Assembly: GCA_043760535.1 (NCBI GenBank)
Contig: JAYUOV010000268.1
Location: 1 to 9,228 of the forward strand
Source: JAZKFT01 sp043760535
GTDB lineage: Bacteria > Bacteroidota > Bacteroidia > Chitinophagales > Chitinophagaceae
Length of the DNA stretch: 9,228 nt
Reading direction: 5' to 3'
How positions within the stretch are numbered: position 1 is the stretch's first letter; every line of letters starts with the position of its first letter. The notes under the pieces are model-generated. The model was not told where the DNA came from and made no database searches. It saw nothing but the letters and a program-made list of their open reading frames with translations. Positions 1-7,900 of the stretch are shown here, in pieces. The position numbers were made by a program, and so were the translations under genes.

Positions 1-47
1 GTTACACTTTTATATCGTACACCTCCAAAAATAGTATTCTTGGACCG

Positions 48-71
48 ATGCCTTGCTAACAAGCAGGGCAT
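48..71 (+). terminator. Terminator-like hairpin beyond the methyltransferase gene
   Basis: ATGCCTTGCT (48-57) pairs with AGCAGGGCAT (62-71) through one G-T pair, around the loop AACA. On the plus strand it is followed by TTACATTTTT, so it fits a terminator for a plus-strand gene ending left of the window. Read leftward it lacks a T run, so it is less convincing as the end of the methyltransferase transcript. Nothing else in bases 1-190 looks functional. Confidence 0.35.
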
Positions 72-190
72 TTACATTTTTACGCCTCTTCCCCTCCAGT
101 TCTTTGCCAATGCGGTATTTTGGGGGCCGCCGCTTTAAACCTATAAGGTCTTTTTTTAAGCTTACTTAATTTCAGGGTCTCAAAAGCACC

Positions 191-3100
191 TCATAGGTTT
201 TGATTGGAGGGGGCGGCTGCAAACTGCGGGGCAAGCAACTGATAGGCTGCTAAAGTGGCTTGCTTTTGTGCAGCATTTACTATGGGGAAGGTGCTGAGTA
301 TATAGGTAAACTCTACCTCGGTTAAGCCATAAATATGGGCAATAATACCATCGAGTTCGGCTCGTAGGGCATTACGTTCGGCCTCCTGGGTGGCGGCTAC
401 TGCAAGGCTCCAGGGTGTTTGCATTGTCTCTTGCCATAGTTCGGCAAAGGCTTCGGTGGTGCATATTAATTTTGCTGCTTTTTCGATGATTGGTTTGTAC
501 CATTGGTGATTAGGGGATAGGCGGGGAACGGGGAGTTGGTAGAGGTAAAATAAATTCAAGTTAGTAGTAACCCTTGAACGAAGAATAAAATCTACTACGT
601 AGCTATTTAGAATTGTTGAAAGGATAAAAAGTTCCTCATTTGTAAAGCTCAAATCATTGTACTTTTCTAGTTGATGTTTAAAAGGAAAATTTACAGTCAG
701 TGAATTTCCGGCTATTGTATATTTGGGAATTATTGTTGTAATTAATGTCCTTTCATTTGTATTTGATGCAATCTTCCTAATAGCAAGCCTGTAGGTTTCG
801 AAATCATTCTTTAAATCCTTAGGCTGTTTGAACAAGCCATTAATTCTCTTCAATCTCTTACCCAAAAAATCATCAATAATATCAGCTTCATTTAACCAAT
901 ATCTTGCTTCAGAATAAGTATTTGTGAAGTGCCAAATCATGCTGCCTTCATACAATGTGAATTTGGCAGGCTTTGTAAGGAAATTTCCTGCCGAACGTGT
1001 CATGTTTATTTCTTCGCCATAGAGTTCTAAATTCCATCCAGTATCATCACCACACAATAAAGGATGCTTTGAAACTTTTTCAGCAATCAACAATTCCTGC
1101 TCTGTTTTAAATTCTATTATTGAAAAGCTATCGGGGCTTAATCGTTTAACTAACTCTACAGATATATTTAAGGCTCCGTATTGCGGAAAGTTATTTAACT
1201 CCTCAACATCATGTCTCATAAATGCAGTAGGAAATTTTAAATTATTCCCTCCTTTTTCAAAACTCAAAACCACAAACTTGAAACTTCTGTGAACATTTTC
1301 AAAAACCTCTTTCCTATTTTCAAAACAAAACAATCCGGTTATTGCAGTTTCATCAAACAGCATTTGGCGTAATTGTTTTGTCCCTAGATCTGTATAAATA
1401 CCGCTTGGTATTACTATGCCGCAATAGCCCTTTGGCTTTAAAAGGTTTTTACATTGTTCTGTAAACAGGCAATACAAATTAGGCTTATTACCAACTGCCT
1501 TACCATTTACAATTGAGATTTGGTTTTTGTATTGCGAAGCATATTTTAAATAGCCCCATTGGTGTGGGTACTGGCTCGAATAGGTAAGCCATGCATTTCT
1601 TATTTCCTCATCCTGCATCAATACTTCTTTGTTATGCTCCCAATCTTCTATGCGGAGTTTTTTCTTGGTTATTGTATTATCATAGGTTTTAAAAAATTCT
1701 TTTTCATCTGTTTGAAATACCTCCCATGGCGGGTTGGTTATTATCGCATCAAACCCATCCTTTTTTCTAAATATTTCCGAAAACTCATAACCCCAATGAA
1801 AGGGTTCTAATGCAGTAATATCGGCCTGGTTAATGTTTCTTTTTATGGGTTTGCCTTCTTTGTTTTTTTCGGCATCCCAGGTTACCTGTTCGTATTTTAT
1901 GCCGAGTACGGCAAACTCTTCCTGTAGCAGTTCGTTCAGTATTTTATTGGCTTCGGCTTCGCTGCTTTGTATGCTGTCTCGCAGCCCTTGCAGGTTGGTA
2001 ATGCCCCGGTCGTGGGCATGTTTGTAAGCGTTTATGGCGGCCTCTTTATCGTTAATCAGTTGCTGGTATTTATTGGCGTGTTCGCCGCCAAACAAATTGG
2101 TTTGGCCTATGGCCGCATTAAAAAGACTGGCTTCCTGCACTATTGTTACATTGGGCGTTTTGCCGCTGCCTTTGGGTGTAATGTGCTTGTTAAACTGGCT
2201 GGCATCTACCCTTAATAACCCTATTAACGAGTTTCCACTCATTATGTTAAAATCTATATTGGGCAAGGGTTCTAGCTGCTGCACCGTATTGGCACTAGCC
2301 ACCAATGCCAAAAACAAACGTAGCTTGGCTATTTCGGTTGCTTCCTCCATTATGTCTACCCCATAGAGGTTGTTGGTAATAATCTGCTTTTTTATATAGT
2401 AGTTAATGCTTGGGTGCTTTTGCTTTATATCGGCTATCCAGGCGGTAAGGGTTTTATCTTGTAAAAAATCTATTTTGCCCAGTATGGCGGCATACACATT
2501 TATAAGGGTTTTAAGTGCGGCCACTAAAAATGCACCGCTGCCGCAGGCAGGGTCTAGCAGGCTAAGGTTGGGTATTACGGCTTGTGGGCCATACACCAGT
2601 TTTTTGCAGGTGGCGGCATCTAAATTTAGCAGCAGCTCGGCAATGTTGGTATAGTGTTTTGCCTTGGGCAGGGCTATTGGGGCATCGCTTTTTTTATTGG
2701 GCAAGGGTTTTAGCAGGCCGGTTTTTTCTATAAGAGCGGTATCTACATCGTCTTCGTTTACAGCATCCAATATTAGTTTGTACACGGTTTGCTCACATAG
2801 GTATTCGGTAATTTCGGTACGGGTGTAGTAGGCGCCAAAGGCTTTTTGGTTAATGTATTTTTCAAAAATATAGCCCAGCACATCGGGGTTTATTTCGTTA
2901 TCGTTGCCGCCGGGTGTATCGTTAAGGCTCCAGCTGTAACTATCGAACAGGGCAAAGAGGTTATCAAAAGCCAGGTCGGGTATGGCTATTTGCCCCCAGT
3001 ATCTGGCTTCCATTTTATGTTCTAAAAAAAGGCCACCGTTTAGGTATTTCACCTGGCCCAGCATTTTTTTTGTGGCTTCGCTCCGGTCGGTTTCGGGCTT

Positions 3101-3859
3101 GGCAAACCCTTCGAAAAACAGGGCATGTAAAAAGGTATCGTAAAATTTATTGCTGCCCAGTTTTTGCTTGCTCCATTGTAGTTTTTGGGTGAGGTAGTGG
3201 TTATTGCCATTATCCAAAAACATTTTCTTTTGCAAAAAATAAATAAACATCAGCCGGTTAAGAATTACTGATGCGTACCATCGTTTATCGGCCTCGTTAT
3301 CTATGCCCTGTATAAGGCTAATGAAAATAATAAACTGCTCCTGGTAATCTTTAAAAAACTTTTTGGTTACCTTTTCCACATCCAAAGCGGCCTGTATTTT
3401 TTTGGCCACATCGGTAATGGTAATGTCGTTTTCTATTTCGCTAATATCTACCAGCAGCCCGGCCAGTTTGCCTATAAATAAATCGCCGGTTTGCCCTGCG
3501 GAGAAATAGTGTTCTCGTGGCAGGTTTTTCTTGTCCTGTTTTTTTATCCACCTCCACACGGTTTGGGTGCGTTGTGCATCTATAAAAATAAGGATGTGCT
3601 CAAAGTTTATTTTCTGTATTTCTTTGGAAATAAGGTCCCTGTTTTTGGCATCGGGTATGGTGCCATCTTCGGTAGTAATCTCGTACACGGTGGCACCGCT
3701 TAATTCGGCTATTGCTTTGCGAAAACATGCACCTGCCTTGGTAATAAACGGAAAGGCCTTTTTATTTTGCGGGTTCAGCCAGCCAAGTTCTTCTATAAAC
3801 AGGGTTTTAAAATCGAAGGCCTGTAAGTGTGTACGGGTATTGGTAATGTTTAATGCCAT
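191..3859 (-). CDS. Eco57I-class N6-adenine DNA methyltransferase with C-terminal target-recognition region (modification/specificity subunit of a defence pair)
   Basis: This 1222-residue cytoplasmic protein should transfer methyl groups from S-adenosylmethionine to adenine N6 in a specific DNA site. Visible in order: a family N-terminus (about 1-150) containing HILIFIDAQRTQTVWRWI; a helical stretch with WYASVILNRLMFIYFLQKK (about 195-213); GAYYTR (342-347); SAM-binding motif I DPACGSGAF (436-444); NLYGVDIMEEA (about 497); catalytic motif IV NPPW (709-712); a probable target-recognition region (about 860-1105) closing with LYQLPVPRLSP; and a C-terminal YGLTEVEFTYIL helix pair. I chose ATG 3859. 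An in-frame ATG at 3892 exists, but it lies inside a REP hairpin and would add only 11 atypical residues. An A-rich run (CCAAAAAAAACC) precedes 3859. I see no certain nuclease motif, so cleavage probably comes from the PLD-SNF2 partner. DNA for residues about 690-1106 is much AT-richer than the rest. A type IIG-like enzyme acting alone is the main alternative. Confidence 0.9.
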   Translation of the reverse strand: MALNITNTRTHLQAFDFKTLFIEELGWLNPQNKKAFPFITKAGACFRKAIAELSGATVYEITTEDGTIPDAKNRDLISKEIQKINFEHILIFIDAQRTQTVWRWIKKQDKKNLPREHYFSAGQTGDLFIGKLAGLLVDISEIENDITITDVAKKIQAALDVEKVTKKFFKDYQEQFIIFISLIQGIDNEADKRWYASVILNRLMFIYFLQKKMFLDNGNNHYLTQKLQWSKQKLGSNKFYDTFLHALFFEGFAKPETDRSEATKKMLGQVKYLNGGLFLEHKMEARYWGQIAIPDLAFDNLFALFDSYSWSLNDTPGGNDNEINPDVLGYIFEKYINQKAFGAYYTRTEITEYLCEQTVYKLILDAVNEDDVDTALIEKTGLLKPLPNKKSDAPIALPKAKHYTNIAELLLNLDAATCKKLVYGPQAVIPNLSLLDPACGSGAFLVAALKTLINVYAAILGKIDFLQDKTLTAWIADIKQKHPSINYYIKKQIITNNLYGVDIMEEATEIAKLRLFLALVASANTVQQLEPLPNIDFNIMSGNSLIGLLRVDASQFNKHITPKGSGKTPNVTIVQEASLFNAAIGQTNLFGGEHANKYQQLINDKEAAINAYKHAHDRGITNLQGLRDSIQSSEAEANKILNELLQEEFAVLGIKYEQVTWDAEKNKEGKPIKRNINQADITALEPFHWGYEFSEIFRKKDGFDAIITNPPWEVFQTDEKEFFKTYDNTITKKKLRIEDWEHNKEVLMQDEEIRNAWLTYSSQYPHQWGYLKYASQYKNQISIVNGKAVGNKPNLYCLFTEQCKNLLKPKGYCGIVIPSGIYTDLGTKQLRQMLFDETAITGLFCFENRKEVFENVHRSFKFVVLSFEKGGNNLKFPTAFMRHDVEELNNFPQYGALNISVELVKRLSPDSFSIIEFKTEQELLIAEKVSKHPLLCGDDTGWNLELYGEEINMTRSAGNFLTKPAKFTLYEGSMIWHFTNTYSEARYWLNEADIIDDFLGKRLKRINGLFKQPKDLKNDFETYRLAIRKIASNTNERTLITTIIPKYTIAGNSLTVNFPFKHQLEKYNDLSFTNEELFILSTILNSYVVDFILRSRVTTNLNLFYLYQLPVPRLSPNHQWYKPIIEKAAKLICTTEAFAELWQETMQTPWSLAVAATQEAERNALRAELDGIIAHIYGLTEVEFTYILSTFPIVNAAQKQATLAAYQLLAPQFAAAPSNQNL

Positions 3860-3878
3860 AATGGTTTTTTTTGGGGGT

Positions 3879-3905
3879 GTAGAGACGGCCATTTATGGCG
3901 TCTCC
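3879..3905 (+). repeat. REP hairpin copy 1 (forward)
   Basis: A 27-nt element starting with GTAG, then arms GAGAC-G-GCCAT and ATGGC-GTCTC around TT, with one bulged G, ending in CC. The GTAG foot matches the tetranucleotide that RAYTs recognise in other REP families. It lies in the leader of the methyltransferase gene and contains the ATG at 3892 rejected as its start. The flanks add a second pairing, TAGAG 3880-3884 with CTCTA 3906-3910. Confidence 0.85.
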
Positions 3906-3960
3906 CTCTAACAGATAAATATAATGGAACGCACCGTAATTATAACTGATACATTTTGCC
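3906..3960 (+). repeat. Conserved REP tail, copy A
   Basis: It follows hairpin copy 1 and contains ATAAATATAATGGAACGC, later GATACATTTTGCC. The core AATATAATGGAACGC is exact in all three tails. On the minus strand it reads TATATTTA (3916-3923), one base off the Bacteroidota -7 consensus, about 57 bases before the methyltransferase start, so it could help express that gene. Confidence 0.65.
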
Positions 3961-3985
3961 TGCAATGATGAACGGAAAACAATGG

Positions 3986-4090
3986 CCGGCGTGGAGGATT
4001 GGTGCGGAGGGAGATGTGGAGGACCGGCGTGGAGAACCGGTGCGGAGGGAGATGTGGATGACCGGTGTGGAGAACCGGTGCGGAGGGAGA
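3986..4090 (+). repeat. 38-bp tandem repeat, about 2.7 copies, merging into REP copy 2
   Basis: Units begin at 3986, 4024 and 4062, exactly 38 bases apart, each starting CCGGYGTGGAG and carrying GGTGCGGAGGGAGA. The third unit ends directly in the hairpin start GGAGACGCC, where earlier units read GGAGATGTGG. The array is unusually GC-rich and purine-rich for this region. It has no distinct spacers, so it is not a CRISPR array, and it encodes nothing convincing. Confidence 0.8.
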
Positions 4091-4112
4091 CGCCATAAAT
4101 GGCCGTCTCTAC
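4086..4112 (-). repeat. REP hairpin copy 2 (inverted), overlapping the RAYT stop
   Basis: This copy is identical over 27 nt to copy 1, in opposite orientation. Its GTAG foot (CTAC at 4109-4112 on the plus strand) contains the TAG stop of the transposase gene, so gene end and repeat overlap. The other side runs into the 38-bp tandem repeat. Confidence 0.85.
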
Positions 4113-4678
4113 CTGAATTTGTCGGTATCCCAATTTTTGGGGTTGGTAATGATGTAATTTTTTATTGTTTGGTAAATGGCATCGTTTCTAATAATGGTGT
4201 CGTGAAACCTGTCTTGCCAATTAAAAACGAGGTTCGAAATGCCACATTCGTATTTAACCCTGCCTTTATACCAATTCATTATCCTCGAAAGATTATCGTT
4301 TAACATGGGGTTTTTATGGCCTGCAAAACCACCGGTTTTTTTGGGTGGTGGCACAGAGGGTATGGTATGGAGCATATCTGTATTTAAGATAGGTTCTTGT
4401 GGCTTTTTATCTATGGTGATAATGCCGTGTACATGGTTGGGCATCACCACAAATTCATCTAATAAAGCATAGGAAAATTTAGAAGGTATCATGTGCCAAT
4501 ATTCATTTGCCAGTTTTCCTATTGCTGATACATGCATTTCTCCATTTGCAATTTCACCAAAATAATGTTCTTTGTTTTTGGTACAGATGGTTACAAAATA
4601 GGCACCGTTATTACCGTAATTCCACCATTGGGCACGGGAAGATGGAATGCGGTATTTGTTCTGAAATTTTTCGGGCAA
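4109..4678 (-). CDS. REP-associated tyrosine transposase (RAYT, IS200/Y1 family)
   Basis: This 189-residue Y1-type single-strand DNA transposase belongs to the RAYT group, which binds and nicks the REP hairpins around it. The HUH metal-binding motif is in VVMPNHVHGIITID (H82 and H84). The start KYRIPSSRAQWWNYG followed by AYFVTICTKNKEHYFGEI is typical of RAYTs. The C-terminal half has NWYKGRVKYECG (Y137 and Y143 are candidate catalytic tyrosines; I cannot say which) and WQDRFHDTIIRNDAIYQTI..YIITNPKNW. The length is full for the family and I see no break. No in-frame ATG is available: the start is TTG at 4678, chosen because MPEKFQNKYRI matches the usual N-terminus. The gene lies between inverted REP copies at 4086-4112 and 4708-4734, and its TAG stop is part of the GTAG foot of the first. 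Such proteins are usually immobile housekeepers of REP families. Confidence 0.9.
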   Translation of the reverse strand: MPEKFQNKYRIPSSRAQWWNYGNNGAYFVTICTKNKEHYFGEIANGEMHVSAIGKLANEYWHMIPSKFSYALLDEFVVMPNHVHGIITIDKKPQEPILNTDMLHTIPSVPPPKKTGGFAGHKNPMLNDNLSRIMNWYKGRVKYECGISNLVFNWQDRFHDTIIRNDAIYQTIKNYIITNPKNWDTDKFR

Positions 4679-4707
4679 TTGTATGAAAATTTTAAAAAAT
4701 AATAAAT

Positions 4708-4734
4708 GTAGAGACGGCCATTTATGGCGTCTCC
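4708..4734 (+). repeat. REP hairpin copy 3 (forward), upstream of RAYT
   Basis: This copy is identical over 27 nt to copy 1. It lies 29 bases upstream of the TTG start of the transposase gene and forms an inverted pair with copy 2 around it. Confidence 0.85.
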
Positions 4735-4792
4735 ATCTTGCATATAAATATAATGGAACGCCCCCATTTTTACCGATACATTTTACCTAGAG
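4735..4792 (+). repeat. Conserved REP tail, copy B
   Basis: It follows hairpin copy 3. It shares ATAAATATAATGGAACGC and GATACATTTTACC with copy A, with a variable pyrimidine-rich middle. No coding content is seen. Confidence 0.65.
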
Positions 4793-4840
4793 AAATCGGC
4801 CATTTTTTTTGGTTGCCCAACAACGATAACTGGTACAGAT

Positions 4841-4867
4841 GGAGACGCCATAAATGGCCGTCTGTAC
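4841..4867 (-). repeat. REP hairpin copy 4 (inverted, variant foot)
   Basis: It matches copy 1 at 26 of 27 positions; the foot is GTAC instead of GTAG. An outside arm GGTACAGA (4832-4839) pairs exactly with TCTGTACC (4861-4868) and includes the changed base. It is followed by the same tail as copies 1 and 3, although its hairpin is flipped relative to theirs. Confidence 0.8.
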
Positions 4868-4921
4868 CTTGTAGATGAATATAATGGAACGCCCCATTTA
4901 TTACCGATACTATTTACATAC
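4868..4921 (+). repeat. Conserved REP tail, copy C
   Basis: It follows hairpin copy 4. It shares GAATATAATGGAACGCCCC and CCGATAC with copy B but ends as TATTTACATAC. The hairpin before it is in the opposite orientation to those before tails A and B. Confidence 0.6.
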
Positions 4922-4940
4922 AACGAAGACCGACGTGGAT

Positions 4941-4967
4941 GGAGACGCCATAAATGGCCGTCTCTTC
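4941..4967 (-). repeat. REP hairpin copy 5 (inverted, variant foot)
   Basis: It matches copy 1 at 26 of 27 positions; the foot is GAAG instead of GTAG. An outside arm CGAAGA (4924-4929) pairs with TCTTCG (4963-4968). It lies 27 bases beyond the PLD-SNF2 stop and may act as a terminator-like or mRNA-stabilising hairpin for that gene, as REPs often do. Confidence 0.8.
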
Positions 4968-4994
4968 GGTTTACGATGTTTTCAAAATAACTTT

Positions 4995-7900
4995 TTAATT
5001 TACCAACCCCATACTACAAATAATTTGTGGCAATTTGTTGGGCTCATCTTCTTCGTTTACGATGCAGAGTTTGTCATCTTCCCGCAGCGATACCACAAGG
5101 TTTGCCAATTGGTCGTCGGCTATGCCGGCTTTTAGTTGTCGGTTAATGGTTTCCCGGGCATATTCTTTAAGGGTGTATTTGTAAATATCGTCCACGGCTT
5201 TTTTAAGCTTGTCGGTTATAAATAGGGTGCCATCGTATTCTTTGCAATACCTGTCGAGCCGCATATAGCTACGGTATTTTACACCGGTTTTTTTGCCGAG
5301 GGTGCCGCCTGTGTTTATTTCTTCTTCTTTTATAAAATCAATGGCTTTTTTTACCAGTTGGTGGTGGCTTTCTATTTTAGGTAAAGCAGGTTCGGCCGGG
5401 CCGCATTGTGCCGCTTTTAAAATGGTAAACTGCGATTGGGTAATTATTTTACCAGCTGTATCCATCCATGCCAGTACATCGTTATCGTCGTTGGTTTTGG
5501 TGTACACTATTACGCCATTGGTTTGCGGTATATCGTTATTATGCTTGGTGGTGTATAGTACATTGGGCAGGTCGGGTATGGTTTTGTTAAGGCTAGGGTC
5601 GGCATCGGTGGCATTCTTCCAAATTTGGTAGGCATAGCTTGCCAGGTCCACTTCGGTATCATCATCTTCACCATCCAGAATACCCGATTTTTCGTTGTAC
5701 AGGTCGGTAATATTTACGGGGTCGCCTTCAAAAAAAGTTTCATCGCTGCCCACCACTTCTGCATTTTCTTGTATGCGTTGGGTAAGCCGCTGCCGCAGTC
5801 TGATAATGTCTTCTAGCCCATCTTCGGGCAAAAAAGAATAGCAGATTATCTGCGTGGCTTTTTGCCCAATTCTATCTACACGGCCTGCCCTTTGTATTAG
5901 CCGAATAATGGCCCATGGCAGGTCGTAATTGAGGATAATGTGTGCATCTTGCAGGTTTTGGCCTTCGCTCAATACATCGGTTGTAATCAGTATTTGCAGC
6001 TCCTGGTTTATGGTTGCTAATTCGGGTTTATTATTGCTTTGTGGGCTAAAGCGATGTGCTAAATGGGTTGGGTTTTCGTTGGCGCCGGTTACACTTTCTA
6101 TATTAATTACGCCCCGTTTTTTTAGCTGTTGGGTAAGGTAATAAGCCGTATCGGCAAACTGGGTAAACACCAAAACCTTTTCGTGGCTGTGGGTAACGGT
6201 GAGCAGCTGGTGTAGGGCATTTAATTGGCGGTCGTTATCGGGGTTCCAGTTTTTGCCAAGGGTTAGTATTTTTATTATTTCCCGGCTATCGTGTATCAGG
6301 CTTTTTAACAGCGATACATTTGCCATTTTTTGGGTACCATCCTCTTCGGTAATGGTTCGGGTAAAATCTGTAAAAAAGCCGCTCCTTATCCATTCGAACC
6401 GTGTATGATATACGGTATCAAATTGCTTGTATAGTTCTCCAGCTTTTTTTAGATAGCTTTCTTCCTGTAATATTAAATTTAAGGTATTGTCGTTGCCATC
6501 GGCATCGGTGTCTTCATCTTCTAAATAATCGTCTAGGTTTTGCACAATGTTTTTACCAATGGGTAAGGGCAATTGGTTTTCTAAAGCATAAATAAAAATA
6601 TAGTTCCGCAATACATGCCTGCTTAGCGAAAGCAAAAAGGAAGAGCCGCTACTTTCTAACCGCTTAAACAGGTTGGTGCGGCAAAAGCCCATAAGCCGCC
6701 TGCCTGCCCGGCTAAGATTGCCCAGTAGCAGGGCCTCTCTATCGGAAGGGTTAATTAGTGGCCTGTCTGTTACAAATAATTGCAGGCCATACCTCGGCAG
6801 GTTAAGGCTGTTTAGAATGGTTACAACATTGGCCGCATACAGCTGTGCATATTGGTCGGTAGGGTTGGTAGGGTCAAAAGGGTATTCTACTTTTTTGGCT
6901 ATCCTGTCGGGGAAATAAGAACGGCTACCATCGGCAAAAGTTAAAAATTTGCGGCTGTTTGTTGGGTCTGTTTGGGTGTAATTGTTTTTTATAAAACTTC
7001 TGGTACGGCGTACCAAATACAGCCGCATCAGTTCTTTCCAATCATCTGCAAATTCGCTTTTTTCAAAAGCCTTTATGCTTCTTATAAAATCGGAATGCCT
7101 AAGGGCAAACTGATTTTGCCCACCAATACTGGCAATGTAATTTTCCGGGCTAATGCCCAGGTCTGTATCATCTGCAATAAACAATCGTAGCTGATTGCTA
7201 AGGTCGTAGTAGGTTTTATTGTAAGGCGTGGCAGAGAGGAGTATTACTTTGCCATCATTTTCTTCTAAAAATTCTTTTAAAGCCCTGTAACGGTTACCGT
7301 TTTGATTACGCAGGTTATGGCTTTCGTCTATTATTACTTGTTTAAAAGCAAACTGCTTTAGCCCTGCTATTTCTTTTGTAAGGTTGGATAATGAAATAAC
7401 ATTGGCCCTCAATTCGTATTTAAGCACATGGTATTTCCACATTTCCACAAGGTTCTTGGGGCAAATAATCAATGTGTTGTAATGAAAATTATCCTCAAAC
7501 AATTTGGCAATGGCACAGGCCGTAATCGTTTTGCCCAAGCCTACCACATCGCCTATCATAACCCCATTTCTCTTGTGCAGTTTTTTTGCTGCTATGGTTA
7601 CCGCTTCGGCCTGAAAGGGTAATAATATCTTTTGAAATATTTTGGGAATGGTAAATTCATTGATGCCTGCCCTTGCCTCACTAGAAAGATGGTAGGCCAT
7701 TTTTAGGTAAATATGATACGGCGGCACCAATCGGTCTGCCGCCCAACTATTGTTTATTATGTCAATCAATTCTTTTGTGATGTCCAGGCACCATTTTTCT
7801 TTCCAGCGGTCATCGAACCATTTGGCCAGTTTAATGGCTGCATCCTGATCCAGCACATCTATGTTGAGTTCGCCTTGTTTGGCAAGACCCGCTAAGGTTA

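Larger units (their letters stand above)
3879..4968. mobile_element. RAYT-REP module (transposase gene plus five REP hairpins, tails and a tandem repeat)
   Basis: The block starts 20 bases upstream of the methyltransferase start and ends 27 bases downstream of the PLD-SNF2 stop. It holds one RAYT gene, five 27-nt hairpin copies (two forward, three inverted), three conserved tails and a 38-bp tandem repeat. The transposase is bracketed by an inverted pair (4086-4112 and 4708-4734). Outer boundaries are taken from the outermost hairpin copies; I see no target-site duplication. The 261 bases from 4734 to 4994 contain only repeats and tails, with no gene. Confidence 0.75.

Noticed and set aside
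26..33. TATTTTTG on the minus strand as a promoter for a gene to the left
   Set aside because: It matches the -7 consensus but I find no TTTG at proper spacing, and the downstream gene would lie outside the window.
3860..3892. ATG at 3892 as the methyltransferase start
   Set aside because: It lies within a REP hairpin and the added residues are repeat-encoded; the family-like sequence begins at the ATG at 3859.
3986..4090. CRISPR array
   Set aside because: The units are contiguous 38-bp tandem copies with no unique spacers, and no cas gene is present.
3807..4133. Open frames on both strands across the REP and tandem repeat (for example 3807-4133 minus, 3908-4096 minus and 3956-4303 plus)
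   Set aside because: Their sequence is translated repeat (His/Pro/Ser-rich, periodic) and overlaps real genes; openness follows from the 38-bp periodicity.
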